Shown here one piece after another: positions 27,285 through 36,077 of a stretch of 64,000 nt of DNA. The translations under genes and the position numbers were made by a program. A model generated the notes under the pieces. The model saw nothing but the letters and a program-made list of their open reading frames with translations, was not told the origin of the DNA and did no database searches. Position 1 is the first letter of the stretch. Every line of letters starts with the position of its first letter. The stretch is from CAZNDN01 sp964571815 (GTDB taxonomy: Bacteria > Fibrobacterota > Chitinivibrionia > Chitinivibrionales > WJKA01): contig CAZNDN010000001.1 of NCBI GenBank assembly GCA_964571815.1, forward strand, positions 1-64,000. Reading direction: 5' to 3'.

Positions 27285-28229
27285 GTGAATTTCGGCGGCA
27301 AGAGGCTCATACTTGCACCGATGGCGGGCATCACGGACACGGTGTTTCGCGCCCTCTGCAGAGCGGAGGGCGCGGACATCGTTGTAAGTGAGCTGGTAAG
27401 CGCCGAGGCGGTGCTCAGGGGAAATCCCAAGTGCGACTGTCTCACGGCATTTACGCCGGAGCAGCGGCCGGTGGGAATCCAGCTCTTCGGCGCCGATTCC
27501 ACGCGGATGGCGGAGGCCGCGCGGAGGATCGAGCAACGGTTTTGTCCCGATTTCATCGATCTCAATTCAGGATGCCCCGTTCCCAGGATTGTCCGGAACA
27601 ACGCCGGCGCCGCACTTCTTCGTGACCCGGAACGCTTCCGCGGTATTCTCTCGGCGATGGTCAAGGCGGTGGCGGTGCCGGTGACCGTCAAAATTCGCTC
27701 GGGTTGGGAGAGTCGACATGCGGTTGATGTCGAGTTCGCCCGTATGGCGACCGATTGCGGCGCCGCGGCGATTACGCTGCATCCCCGGTCACGAAGCATG
27801 GGTTTCTCGGGTGAGGCTCAGTGGGGACGAATTGCTCTTGTCAAAGAAGCGTCGGGCATTCCGGTCGTGGGCAACGGAGGGATCCGGTCGGGTGAGGACG
27901 CTCTCCGGATGCTGGAGGAGACCGGGTGCGATTCGATCATGGTGGGTCGAGCGGCGTGCGGCAACCCGTGGATCTTCGGTGAAATCCGGTCCGCCCTCGC
28001 GGGGCAGTCTCCATGCCCCCCTTCGCCGCGCCGGAAGCGGGAGACCGTGCTGAGCCATATCCGGCGCTATGCCCGGGAGCACGGGGAGGTGAGAGCGGGA
28101 AACGAACTGAAGAAGCATATCGCGTGGTACCTCAAGGGAACCCCGGGCGCCGCGTCGGCCCGCGATCGGATTTTCAGGGCGGCGGACCGGCAGGAGCTGG
28201 AGGAGATCGTGGAGGGATTGTGGCATTAG
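27285..28229 (+). CDS. tRNA-dihydrouridine synthase
   Basis: The protein has about 314 residues and the Dus signatures: 'LAPMAGITDTVFRALCRAEG' near the start (FMN site), the catalytic-Cys loop 'FIDLNSGCPVPRIVRNNAGA', 'VTVKIRSGW', 'ITLHPRS' and 'VVGNGGI'. It reduces uridine to dihydrouridine in tRNA; the DusA/B/C type cannot be settled but the motif set is DusB-like. The GTG at 27285 gives the expected N-terminus just before the first beta strand. The frame is open further upstream and no good ribosome site is visible for any start, so a TTG at 27264 is an alternative. Confidence 0.9.
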   Translation: MNFGGKRLILAPMAGITDTVFRALCRAEGADIVVSELVSAEAVLRGNPKCDCLTAFTPEQRPVGIQLFGADSTRMAEAARRIEQRFCPDFIDLNSGCPVPRIVRNNAGAALLRDPERFRGILSAMVKAVAVPVTVKIRSGWESRHAVDVEFARMATDCGAAAITLHPRSRSMGFSGEAQWGRIALVKEASGIPVVGNGGIRSGEDALRMLEETGCDSIMVGRAACGNPWIFGEIRSALAGQSPCPPSPRRKRETVLSHIRRYAREHGEVRAGNELKKHIAWYLKGTPGAASARDRIFRAADRQELEEIVEGLWH

Positions 28230-28384
28230 AGGCGGCGGAGTGAGAGAAAAGAACACAGGGACTTCGCCGGGAGATTGGATTAGAATTTCCGGTTCTCGAC
28301 GGACTGTACTGGTATCTTCCAGGCAACACCCGGGGCCGGATCGACTGGGCCCACGTGATTCGTAGGCCGGGGAGAAGCAGCTCC

Positions 28385-29158
28385 ATGTTCCGCCTTCCGG
28401 ATTTTATCATTATCGGGGCTCAGCGCTGTGGTACCAGTTCCCTGTACGCAACCCTGGCACTTCATCCCGCAATCTTGCCTGTCCGGATCAAGGAGCTGCA
28501 TTTTTTCGACAACGCCGACGGTTACAACAACTTCCGAAAAGGCCTGGCGTGGTACGGCATGCAGTTTCCGCCGAAGGTGCCCGGCACAATCACCGGCGAG
28601 GCGTCGCCGTATTACATTCATCATCCGCTTGTCCCCCGGCGAATGCGGGCGGTGGTACCCGATGTGAAGCTTATCGCAATCCTGCGGAATCCCGTCGATC
28701 GTGCGTATTCACATTACTGGCACGAAGCATATCAGGGATTAGAGTATTTGCCTTTTGACCAGGCGGTCGCGAAGGAGGGTGCGCGGCTGGACGGCGAGGT
28801 CGAACGGATTCAGGCGGACAACGACTACTACAGCTTCAGCCACCACCATCATTCCTACAAGTCAAGGGGGCTGTACGTTTACCAGCTTCGATACTGGCAC
28901 CAGTTCTTCCCCAGAGAGCAGTTGCTCGTGTTGAAAGCCGAGGAGTTCTTCGGGAACCCCCAACAGGTGCTCGGTCGCGTGACGGAGCACCTCGGCATCG
29001 AACCGTTCGATTTCCCGCGGATTGTTAAAGTGAATACGGGTCAGAGTGGTCGCCGGCCGCCGCTTGATGAGAAACTGCGGAGTGCACTGAGTGCATCTCT
29101 GGCGCCATACAACGAAGAACTCCGTGCCTACCTGGGGTGGGATTCATCCTGGGAATGA
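28385..29158 (+). CDS. Sulfotransferase (heparan N-deacetylase/NST-like)
   Basis: The 257-residue protein has a strong PAPS-binding loop 'FIIIGAQRCGTSSLYATL', the 'ELHFFD' motif and the 3'-phosphate site 'RNPVDRAYSHYWHEAY', the pattern of the Sulfotransfer_1 group that includes NodH-like and heparan-sulfate-type enzymes. It probably sulfates a surface polysaccharide or lipid with PAPS as donor. ATG 28385 is chosen because GGGGAG precedes it and the fold starts there; a GTG at 28355 lacks a ribosome site. It stands alone between the dihydrouridine synthase and nitroreductase genes. Confidence 0.88.
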   Translation: MFRLPDFIIIGAQRCGTSSLYATLALHPAILPVRIKELHFFDNADGYNNFRKGLAWYGMQFPPKVPGTITGEASPYYIHHPLVPRRMRAVVPDVKLIAILRNPVDRAYSHYWHEAYQGLEYLPFDQAVAKEGARLDGEVERIQADNDYYSFSHHHHSYKSRGLYVYQLRYWHQFFPREQLLVLKAEEFFGNPQQVLGRVTEHLGIEPFDFPRIVKVNTGQSGRRPPLDEKLRSALSASLAPYNEELRAYLGWDSSWE

Positions 29159-29186
29159 CACCGACCCGGTAACGTGAACTTGCCGG

Positions 29187-29717
29187 TTACCAGCGATCCA
29201 CATGGACTGCATCATCACGATACCGTGTCCGTGCCTCTTTCCGCTCGCCCTGCTTACCGAGTGCGATGCAGGAGACGGGTATCACCGACGGTGGCAGCGA
29301 GAAGAGCTTGCTGATGTGCTCAACCCGTTTCTCTCGCGGATGCACGCCGAGCCAGCAGGCGCCGAGACCGAGCATGTGGGCCGCAAGAAGGAGGTTTTCG
29401 ATAGCCGCGGCGCAATCCTGGAGCAGGTAGCTGAGCTGATTGTCGTGCGCCGTATTCAGATCGCCGCAGACCACGATACCCGCCGATGCATCGGTGAGCA
29501 TTTTGCCGTTGGGCAAGCCCTCGGCAATACGGCAGAGCATCTCCATTCGGCGTATGACCAGGAAATGCCACGGATCCCTGGCGCAGGTCGACGGAGCGGC
29601 CATTGCAGCCTCCAGCAGATCCTGCACCGTGTCGTCGCCTATCTCCCCGTCGGCATACGTCCGTATACTTCTCCGGCCGAAAAGATCGGCCAGGCGCTCA
29701 TTCATTCGCATCGACAT
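29187..29717 (-). CDS. Nitroreductase-family flavoprotein
   Basis: The 176-residue protein has the nitroreductase opening 'FGRRSIRTYADGEIGDDTV', 'AAMAAPSTCARDPWHFLVI' and 'AAHMLGLGACWLGVHP', typical FMN-binding segments of NfsB-like enzymes that form homodimers and reduce nitro compounds, quinones or flavins with NAD(P)H. The natural substrate is unknown. Start at 29717 follows AAAGGAGAG. It is convergent with the sulfotransferase gene and divergent from the small barrel protein gene. Confidence 0.9.
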   Translation of the reverse strand: MSMRMNERLADLFGRRSIRTYADGEIGDDTVQDLLEAAMAAPSTCARDPWHFLVIRRMEMLCRIAEGLPNGKMLTDASAGIVVCGDLNTAHDNQLSYLLQDCAAAIENLLLAAHMLGLGACWLGVHPREKRVEHISKLFSLPPSVIPVSCIALGKQGERKEARTRYRDDAVHVDRW

Positions 29718-29974
29718 TGTTCTCTCCTTTTTTCCCTGTGACGGTCAGCCTCTCCTCCGATGGTTCTCGCGGATACGTGAAAAAATAACACACGACACAC
29801 CGACGGCGAATGCATCCGTGGGCTTCCGGAGCGGCCGTGGGAGCGCGGATGAGGATTGACAGCCCCCTTGCGGCGGGAGTGTTCCCGAAGTAATTTTCTG
29901 CGTACCGACCTTCCCGCCCCGTGCGTTGGCGCGGAAGAGTACATACTCTCTACCTGAGCCCGATGGAGGCAGTT

Positions 29975-30505
29975 GTGCGTGGTGTTCTTACGGTACTTAC
30001 GGCGTTTGTATGGACGGCATCGGCCGAAATGAGCCTGGGGGTTGATTTTCACCTCGGGGTCGGCGACCTCAACAGAGGAGACGATCCGAGTGTGGTCGTC
30101 ATTCCGTCGCTGGTCGTTCCCCTGGGAACGACCGAGATAGTCCCTCGTGCGGGCTTCGCGGTCAATGTTGACGAACTCGATTTCGAACTGTTGGCAGGCT
30201 GCGGGTGGTTCTTCCATCTCCTCGAACAAGAGCCTTTCGGATTCTCACTAGGCCCTCAGATCACTCTGCCTCTCGGGTTCGGAGAACGTGCCGGAGACGA
30301 TTTCGTCAGGACGGGTTTCGACGTGGCCATGCCCGTCAACGTCGACCTGCATGTAAGCCGGGCGATGTTTGTACGGATGGGATTCAATGCCGCGGTCTTC
30401 GCTTTCCGGGCGGATATCGGTTCTTCCGATGATCATGATGAGGAAGTCGGCTTTCTCATCGAAACACTGGAGAGACCCTGGATGGGATTTTACTTCTATC
30501 TGTGA
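29975..30505 (+). CDS. Small outer-membrane beta-barrel-like protein
   Basis: The 176-residue protein begins with a clear signal peptide (MRGVLTVLTAFVWTASA). The rest alternates hydrophobic and polar residues with Gly-rich turns ('GFSLGPQITLPLGFGERAG') and ends in an aromatic strand 'WMGFYFYL', the form of a small 8-strand barrel. I choose the GTG at 29975 because a perfect GGAGG sits 5 bases before it and the signal peptide starts there; an in-frame ATG 12 bases upstream and a GTG at 29921 are less likely. No specific family is recognised. Confidence 0.65.
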   Translation: MRGVLTVLTAFVWTASAEMSLGVDFHLGVGDLNRGDDPSVVVIPSLVVPLGTTEIVPRAGFAVNVDELDFELLAGCGWFFHLLEQEPFGFSLGPQITLPLGFGERAGDDFVRTGFDVAMPVNVDLHVSRAMFVRMGFNAAVFAFRADIGSSDDHDEEVGFLIETLERPWMGFYFYL

Positions 30506-30545
30506 TTGAGGTGGGAACCAAAGCGCTCGAATCACGGTCTTCGAT

Positions 30546-31307
30546 TCAGATCTCTTCCATGGTTTCCCGCTTCACCCACCCGCTGACGCCGTTGGGCAGG
30601 CTGACCAGCGCCCATGAGTCGATCTTTCTGTGGATGCGAAATTTGGTCCCTTCGTGCACCGAGAAGAGCACCTTCGTGCCTTTCGGTTCACTAACGGCGT
30701 CAACGCGGTCTTCGAGGACAATGGCGTACGAGACGTGCTCGTTCCGGTAGATCTTGTACCCGGTCGAGAACCCAAGCACGAGGCAGAGCAGCCCTCCCAG
30801 GCTCAACAGGTATATGAGCCAGAGTCGCAGGTTGTGAGATGCAAAAAGCGCGGCGGAGAAGAGGGCGCTCAGCACGGCAAACAGTCCGAGCAGAATCCAC
30901 AGTTGAGTATGAAGCGGCAGCAGGGTGTGAAACCCGCGAAGTACGGTTTCAAGAAACGTCCGCTCGGGCTCCGGAATTCTGTCGGTCAATTGAACTCGGG
31001 CGAATTTCAGATTCGCGGTGATATCCGGATCGTTGGGTGCAAGTGCGTGCGCCCGTTCGTACCAGAGGATGGCGAGACCAAGATCGCCGAGTCGGAAGCA
31101 GGCATTTCCGAGGTTGTAATACACGGCGCTGTGACGCATGCCCGATTCCACTACCTTTCGATAGTACGTCGCCGCGCTGTCAAACCGTCCTTCTTCGTAG
31201 AAGGCGTTTCCCCGGGCCATCCATTCCTGAACCGGTGCCGCCGAGGTTGCGGCCGGGATAGAAAGACAGACCAGGCAAAGGGCATTGAGCAGGGGTCGAC
31301 GGTTCAT
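30546..31307 (-). CDS. batE: BatE-like TPR and SH3 protein
   Basis: The 253-residue protein has a signal peptide, two TPR units (about residues 25-100, 'YYNLGNACFRLGDLGLAIL'), two membrane segments (about 135-185) and a bacterial SH3 domain at the end ('GTKFRIHRKIDSWALVSLPN', 'GVSGWVKRE'). That is the architecture of BatE, the last gene of the Bacteroides aerotolerance operon. Its start overlaps the batD stop by four bases (ATGA), showing translational coupling. Bat proteins are believed to form a periplasmic/inner-membrane complex; the physiological role is still debated. Confidence 0.88.
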   Translation of the reverse strand: MNRRPLLNALCLVCLSIPAATSAAPVQEWMARGNAFYEEGRFDSAATYYRKVVESGMRHSAVYYNLGNACFRLGDLGLAILWYERAHALAPNDPDITANLKFARVQLTDRIPEPERTFLETVLRGFHTLLPLHTQLWILLGLFAVLSALFSAALFASHNLRLWLIYLLSLGGLLCLVLGFSTGYKIYRNEHVSYAIVLEDRVDAVSEPKGTKVLFSVHEGTKFRIHRKIDSWALVSLPNGVSGWVKRETMEEI

Positions 31308-33151
31308 GCGCGTCCCCCTTTCTTTCCGGTGCCCGCGAGGTTTCTTACGAAGGAGACGGTCTGCTGCAGTACATCATCTTTTGCCTGCTCATCCACGGCG
31401 GCTCCGCCAAAGCGATATCCGTCCATTGTTTCAATGAATGCCACGAGCCTGGCGACTATCTCTTCGTCTACCCCCCGCGTGGTCAATTCGTCCCGGAGTT
31501 CGCCGAGGGTCTTGCCCGTAGCGGGAAAACTGAATTTGTGGGATATATAGCGTTCGATGATCGGCGCCATGCGGTCAATGACCTGACTTGCCGAAAGCGC
31601 GGACCGTTCTTTCCTGACCTTGTCGATTTCCTTCATTGCTTCGCGCATCGCCTTCTGCCGCTTGAGAGCCGCCTCGTCGCGAGGCCGCCGCGACTGGATG
31701 CGGTAGAGAGCGGAGAAGACGGCGAAGAGAAACGGCAGGGGGTATAAAAGCAGAAGCAGCGGGCGTTTGTAGGGCGCTTCCGGTTGACTCCTCAGACTGG
31801 TCACCGTCTTGATATACCGGATATCACGTCCCACTTCCCTGATTTCTCCCTGCGTAAGGTAGCGTGCGGGATCTTTATCCACGCCCTTGCCTTCCGTGAC
31901 GGTCAGGGGGATAGGATCCGACGAGGTGCTGCGATACTTCTCTGCCGCGGGATCGAAGTAGACCAGGGTGATTGGCGGAATCTCGGCGGGCCCCTCGCGG
32001 CGGGGTATCAGAAGGTACTTCCAGCTTTTCCGGGTAGAGAGACCGGTTGCCGAGGTATCGACGTAGGTATGCTTTTCGGGCGTGAATACTTCAAGGTCCC
32101 GAAGTTCGGGAAGCGTGATGTCTCCCATACTTCCCGGTCTCGTGGAGCCCCTTACCGTGATCTTCAGCGTTACCGCTTCACCGGCGGGAATCGTTTGCGG
32201 TGCGGCCGAGGCTTCGAGGGAGAACGTGCCGACCCCGCCGGAGTAATCCGCCGGCGAGGGGGGAAGCGGTCGCACGGTGACCGAAACCGCGTTTGAAGCA
32301 GTTGTCCCGGGAATGTTTCTGGTGCGCTCGAACCCGAAGAATCCTTCATCGAAGAAGTCGCCGAAGAAGGGGTCTCGCCGCTTTGAGCGCTCCCGGCGCT
32401 GCACGACATACTCCATCGGAATCGACTCGATTTTTTGTTTTCCCGAGCGAAGCGGGAACAGTGCGTACCGTGCTTCAAACACATGGTACATCTCGCCGCC
32501 AATGCGCTTCGGCTCACCGTCGGGCAGTCGCGAGAAAAGCCGGTTCACCGAGAACGACCTGCTGATTTCGCTTTCGAGCCTGTCGAGGCAGTCGACAAAG
32601 CCCTGCTGGGTGAGCTGTGCCGGCGATCCCGCCTTCTTTGCCACACGCAGCGTGGCGATCATCTGCTCCCCCACGTACGGGGAGGTGTTGTTGACAACCA
32701 TCCTGAGTTGCACGGGCGGGTTGCGTACCGGCTCCCTGGTGACCGTAACCGGAAACGGGTTCGTTCGATACGTGGTGCCTTCAAGTTGCAGCTCAAGAGC
32801 GGGGAAAGTGAAGTTTCCTTCCTCGAGCAGATTGAGATGATAGTGAATGTAGTAGGTGATTTCCGTTTTCTTCGTAACCTTGCCGTTGATTATCTGGATC
32901 GAGGAAGTAAATCCCGACTGATTCCGGGTGGTCCTGAGCAGCTTGTAGTATGGGCTCGCCGGAAGCGGTGGTACGGGTATGTCTTCAAGCCGGCGGTCGC
33001 TTGCGACGGCGAGATTCACGACGAGCTGCTCGCCGACAGCCAGTTTGGTTCGTTCCGCGGAGGCCGAAACCGTTATTGCCGCCGGCACCGAATAGGACAG
33101 CGCCAGGAGATGGAGGAAAAGAGCCGCTGTTCGAATGCTCAATCGGATCAT
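31304..33151 (-). CDS. batD: BatD-like protein
   Basis: The 615-residue protein has a signal peptide, several Ig-like beta domains beginning with 'AITVSASAERTKLAVGEQLVV', and 'NTSPYVGEQMIATLRV' in the second domain, as in BatD/PF13584. A membrane segment is at about residues 463-480 ('LLLLLYPLPFLFAVFSALY'), followed by a cytoplasmic helical tail related to the tail of the 36.1-37.1 kb protein. It is probably anchored in the inner membrane with its Ig domains in the periplasm, near the VWA proteins BatA and BatB. The start lies one base after the batC stop. Confidence 0.9.
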   Translation of the reverse strand: MIRLSIRTAALFLHLLALSYSVPAAITVSASAERTKLAVGEQLVVNLAVASDRRLEDIPVPPLPASPYYKLLRTTRNQSGFTSSIQIINGKVTKKTEITYYIHYHLNLLEEGNFTFPALELQLEGTTYRTNPFPVTVTREPVRNPPVQLRMVVNNTSPYVGEQMIATLRVAKKAGSPAQLTQQGFVDCLDRLESEISRSFSVNRLFSRLPDGEPKRIGGEMYHVFEARYALFPLRSGKQKIESIPMEYVVQRRERSKRRDPFFGDFFDEGFFGFERTRNIPGTTASNAVSVTVRPLPPSPADYSGGVGTFSLEASAAPQTIPAGEAVTLKITVRGSTRPGSMGDITLPELRDLEVFTPEKHTYVDTSATGLSTRKSWKYLLIPRREGPAEIPPITLVYFDPAAEKYRSTSSDPIPLTVTEGKGVDKDPARYLTQGEIREVGRDIRYIKTVTSLRSQPEAPYKRPLLLLLYPLPFLFAVFSALYRIQSRRPRDEAALKRQKAMREAMKEIDKVRKERSALSASQVIDRMAPIIERYISHKFSFPATGKTLGELRDELTTRGVDEEIVARLVAFIETMDGYRFGGAAVDEQAKDDVLQQTVSFVRNLAGTGKKGGRA

Positions 33152-33152
33152 C

Positions 33153-34001
33153 CTACCAGTCTTTCTCGGGTTTTTTGCCGCGAAGCATCTTCAACCGATG
33201 TGGTTTGTTCAACTCCTTCTCATCGTCGGAGAACTGCTCCAGCATACGCTCCGCTTCCTTCTCACTCATCTTCGGCCCCTTGTCCGAAAGCTTCGGCTGG
33301 GGTTTGGCCTCCATCTCTTCGTCTTTGCGATCTTCGCCGGCGGGAGGTTGTTGTTGCTGTTGCTTCTGTTGTTGCTCTTGTTCTTCTTTTTGTTGTTGTT
33401 TGCTTTCCCGGTCGGATTGGTCGTCCTCGCGTTGCTTCTGTTGATCCTTGCTTCGGGAATCATCTTTGTTGGATTTGCGGTTCTTCTGTTGCTGCTCCAT
33501 TTTTCGCAGTTGTTCGAGGAGATTCTGCGTAAGCTGAAGGTTCCATTTCGTGTCAATATCGTGCGGCCGCATGTCCAGTGATTTGATGAAGTGTTCGCGG
33601 GCCGCTTCGAGCTTCCGGCGTGCCCGTTGATCCCCCGATGCGAAGAGTTGTTCACCCTGCCGGTAGAGGGTGTTGCCCAGATTGTAGTGTGCGTCGGCCT
33701 TCACCCCTTTCTGTTGTGCCGACAGCCCATCCTTCAGGGCCTCTTCGGCTTTGCCGAACTCCTGCATCCGGTACAGGGCCGAACCGCGATTCATTTTCAG
33801 TTTCGGATTGTCGGGATCTTCCAGCAGCGCTTCATCATAGAGTTCCAGTGCCCGAGCGTAGTCCCCGTTGCGGTGAAGCTTGTTGGCCCGTTTATTCTTC
33901 CGGTAGACATCGTCGGCTCGTGCGATCGCGACCACCGCAAGCACTACCAGGCACATCCATGCCGTTATATACCGTTTCATTCCGGACAAACGTACTTTCA
34001 T
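33153..34001 (-). CDS. batC: BatC-like TPR protein with Gln/Lys/Glu-rich tail
   Basis: The 282-residue protein has a signal peptide, TPR units over about residues 25-155 ('RNGDYARALELYDEALLED', 'ADAHYNLGNTLYRQGE') and then a low-complexity stretch of Gln, Lys, Glu and Asp with runs of Gln (about 175-230). BatC has this TPR plus charged tail layout. ATG 34001 is preceded by GGAAAAGGG; a second ATG at 33980 is possible. It lies 19 bases after batB. The tail is likely disordered and may bind the charged partner proteins of the complex. Confidence 0.85.
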   Translation of the reverse strand: MKVRLSGMKRYITAWMCLVVLAVVAIARADDVYRKNKRANKLHRNGDYARALELYDEALLEDPDNPKLKMNRGSALYRMQEFGKAEEALKDGLSAQQKGVKADAHYNLGNTLYRQGEQLFASGDQRARRKLEAAREHFIKSLDMRPHDIDTKWNLQLTQNLLEQLRKMEQQQKNRKSNKDDSRSKDQQKQREDDQSDRESKQQQKEEQEQQQKQQQQQPPAGEDRKDEEMEAKPQPKLSDKGPKMSEKEAERMLEQFSDDEKELNKPHRLKMLRGKKPEKDW

Positions 34002-34020
34002 ACCCTTTTCCGCCTGCTTC

Positions 34021-35046
34021 TCACGAGCTGAACCGTCCTCGCCACACTTCGGCCCGGTGGATCCGCTCGGGCACGAAGAACTCCGCCAGCAGCAGGACAA
34101 GCGCCACCAGGAGAAACAGTTGATAGCGTTCCTCAAACACCCTCATCTTGTTCAAACCGAGGTCTTTCTTCTCCATCTTCATGATTTCCCGGTAGATCGC
34201 CTCGAGATCGAGACTGGTTCCCGCGTGGAAGTATTTCCCGTTACCTTCCAGTGAGATCTTCTCCAGCACGACCTGATTGAGACGGGTCATGACGAGGTTT
34301 CCGGAGTTGTCTTTCTTGTAGACAACGTTGCCGCCGGACTTCCGAATGGGAATCGGTACTCCCTGTTCCGAGCCTACTCCTACCGTATAGATTTTCACAC
34401 CCTTTTCCGCGGCTTCCCGCGCGGCTTCGACCGCCTCCCCTTCGTGGTCTTCACCGTCGGAGAGCAGCACCAGCACTTTGTGCTTCCGTGCCTTCGAGTG
34501 AAACGCTTCGTCGGCCAGCCCGATCGCACCGGCAAGGTTCGTACCCTGCAAGCGGATCCAATCGGCCTCAACGGCATCCAGAAACATTTTCGCCGCTCCG
34601 TAGTCGAGTGTCAGCGGGCATTGCACGAATGCCTCGCCGGCGAACACCACAAGCCCGATCCGGTCGCCCTTGAGCAGGTCGATGAATTTCCCGGTCTCAT
34701 GCTTGGCTCTCGTGAGCCGGTCGGGGGCGATATCCTCGGCAAGCATGCTGCGGGAAATATCCATGGCGACGATGATATCAACACCTTTCCTCTCGATCAT
34801 CTCCATTTTGACGCCGAAGCGGAACCGGACCAGCGTAAGCACGAAGAAAAGAAAAAAGATAATGTATAACGTACGACGGAATACTCTTCGTCCCATGCCC
34901 AGCGACGCCGTCAGGCGAGGGGCCAGACGCGGCGATATGAACGCGTGCAGGGCGGCCCTTCGCTTCTGCGCGGCCCACATGAAGAAGCCGATCAGGGCCG
35001 GCGCTCCCAGAAGCAGCCGGAAGTATTCCGGGTTTCCAAATCGCAT
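34021..35046 (-). CDS. batB: BatB-like von Willebrand factor A protein
   Basis: The 341-residue protein has two N-terminal membrane segments, a VWA domain with the metal site DISRS (about residues 95-99), the 'GDRIGLVVFAGEAFVQCPLT' block and 'VLLSDGEDHEGEAVEAA', and a C-terminal membrane helix. BatA and BatB are paralogous VWA proteins; the MIDAS motif is intact here. It is 26 bases after batA. The VWA domain should face the periplasm according to models of the family. Confidence 0.92.
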   Translation of the reverse strand: MRFGNPEYFRLLLGAPALIGFFMWAAQKRRAALHAFISPRLAPRLTASLGMGRRVFRRTLYIIFFLFFVLTLVRFRFGVKMEMIERKGVDIIVAMDISRSMLAEDIAPDRLTRAKHETGKFIDLLKGDRIGLVVFAGEAFVQCPLTLDYGAAKMFLDAVEADWIRLQGTNLAGAIGLADEAFHSKARKHKVLVLLSDGEDHEGEAVEAAREAAEKGVKIYTVGVGSEQGVPIPIRKSGGNVVYKKDNSGNLVMTRLNQVVLEKISLEGNGKYFHAGTSLDLEAIYREIMKMEKKDLGLNKMRVFEERYQLFLLVALVLLLAEFFVPERIHRAEVWRGRFSS

Positions 35047-35072
35047 GACGATCAGCTACCTTGTGAGTGCCC

Positions 35073-36077
35073 TCAGGGAATTCTCCTGAACCACGTGTTG
35101 CTCAGAATCAACTCCACCAACAGCACAAGCCCTCCCCACACCAGCCAGGGGAAAAACCGGTCGGCATAGGTCGTGTATGATTTCGTCTTGATTTCGGTCT
35201 TTTCCATACGATCTATTCTGTTGTAGATTTCTTCGAGTTTCTCGGGATTGTGGGCACGGAAAAACGTTCCCCCGGTAGCCTCGGCGATATCCACCAGCGC
35301 CTGTTCATCGAGATCGGACTCGACATTTCGTATCTGGGTGACGTTCTTGCCGGTCCACGGATTCACCACTTCGAACGGGTACGGAACCTTGCCACCCCTT
35401 CCCACGCCGATCGTGTGGACTCGAATGCCGAGTTCGGCCGCGGCCCGGGCCGCCGAAATCGGCGCGATTTCGCCCCGGTTGTTGGCGCCGTCGGTCAGTA
35501 AAACAACGATCTTGCTTTTGGCGGGGGAATCCTTTATGCGGTTGGCGGCCGTGGCCAGGGCCGTGCCGATTGCCGTGCCGTCCTCCAGCTCACCAAACCG
35601 GATCTCATCCAGAAACTGGATAAGAATGTTGTAATCAAGAGTAACCGGGCATTTCGTGTAGCTGCGGCCGGCAAACACCACGAGGCCGATCCTGTCGTGC
35701 TCGCGCTTCTTGATAAAATCCTTGATTCGTTCTTTGGCGACATGGAGTCGGTTCATCGGTTTGAAGTCAAGCGCTTTCATACTCGTGGAAACATCGAGCA
35801 CGAGAACGATGTCGACTCCCTCGGTGGTAACGTCTTCCCGGGTATTGCCTTTCTGCGGACGGGCCAGTGCAACAACGAGCAATCCGAATCCGGCCATGCG
35901 AAGCAGCAGAAGGCTGTGGCGGAGTTTGACGGTCCAGGGAACCGGTATGGTACTCAGCGGCGAGAGATCCGAGAATCGCACAGTGGATCGTGTTCGCCTC
36001 TCCCGTACAAGATACACCCATACCATGGGTATCCAGGCCAGAAGCAGCAGAAGGAACTCAGGATTTCTCAGCCGCAT
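35073..36077 (-). CDS. batA: BatA-like von Willebrand factor A protein
   Basis: The 334-residue protein has membrane helices near residues 5-23 and 50-72, a VWA domain with the MIDAS motif DVSTS and 'DRIGLVVFAGRSYTKCPVTL', and a C-terminal membrane segment. It is the paralogue of the next gene, batB. Two ATG codons stand in tandem; the second (36077) is better spaced from AAGGAG. The start overlaps the end of the 36.1-37.1 kb gene. In most genomes a MoxR ATPase and a DUF58 protein stand upstream of batA; here that position is taken by a BatD-like membrane protein and a DUF445 protein. Confidence 0.92.
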   Translation of the reverse strand: MRLRNPEFLLLLLAWIPMVWVYLVRERRTRSTVRFSDLSPLSTIPVPWTVKLRHSLLLLRMAGFGLLVVALARPQKGNTREDVTTEGVDIVLVLDVSTSMKALDFKPMNRLHVAKERIKDFIKKREHDRIGLVVFAGRSYTKCPVTLDYNILIQFLDEIRFGELEDGTAIGTALATAANRIKDSPAKSKIVVLLTDGANNRGEIAPISAARAAAELGIRVHTIGVGRGGKVPYPFEVVNPWTGKNVTQIRNVESDLDEQALVDIAEATGGTFFRAHNPEKLEEIYNRIDRMEKTEIKTKSYTTYADRFFPWLVWGGLVLLVELILSNTWFRRIP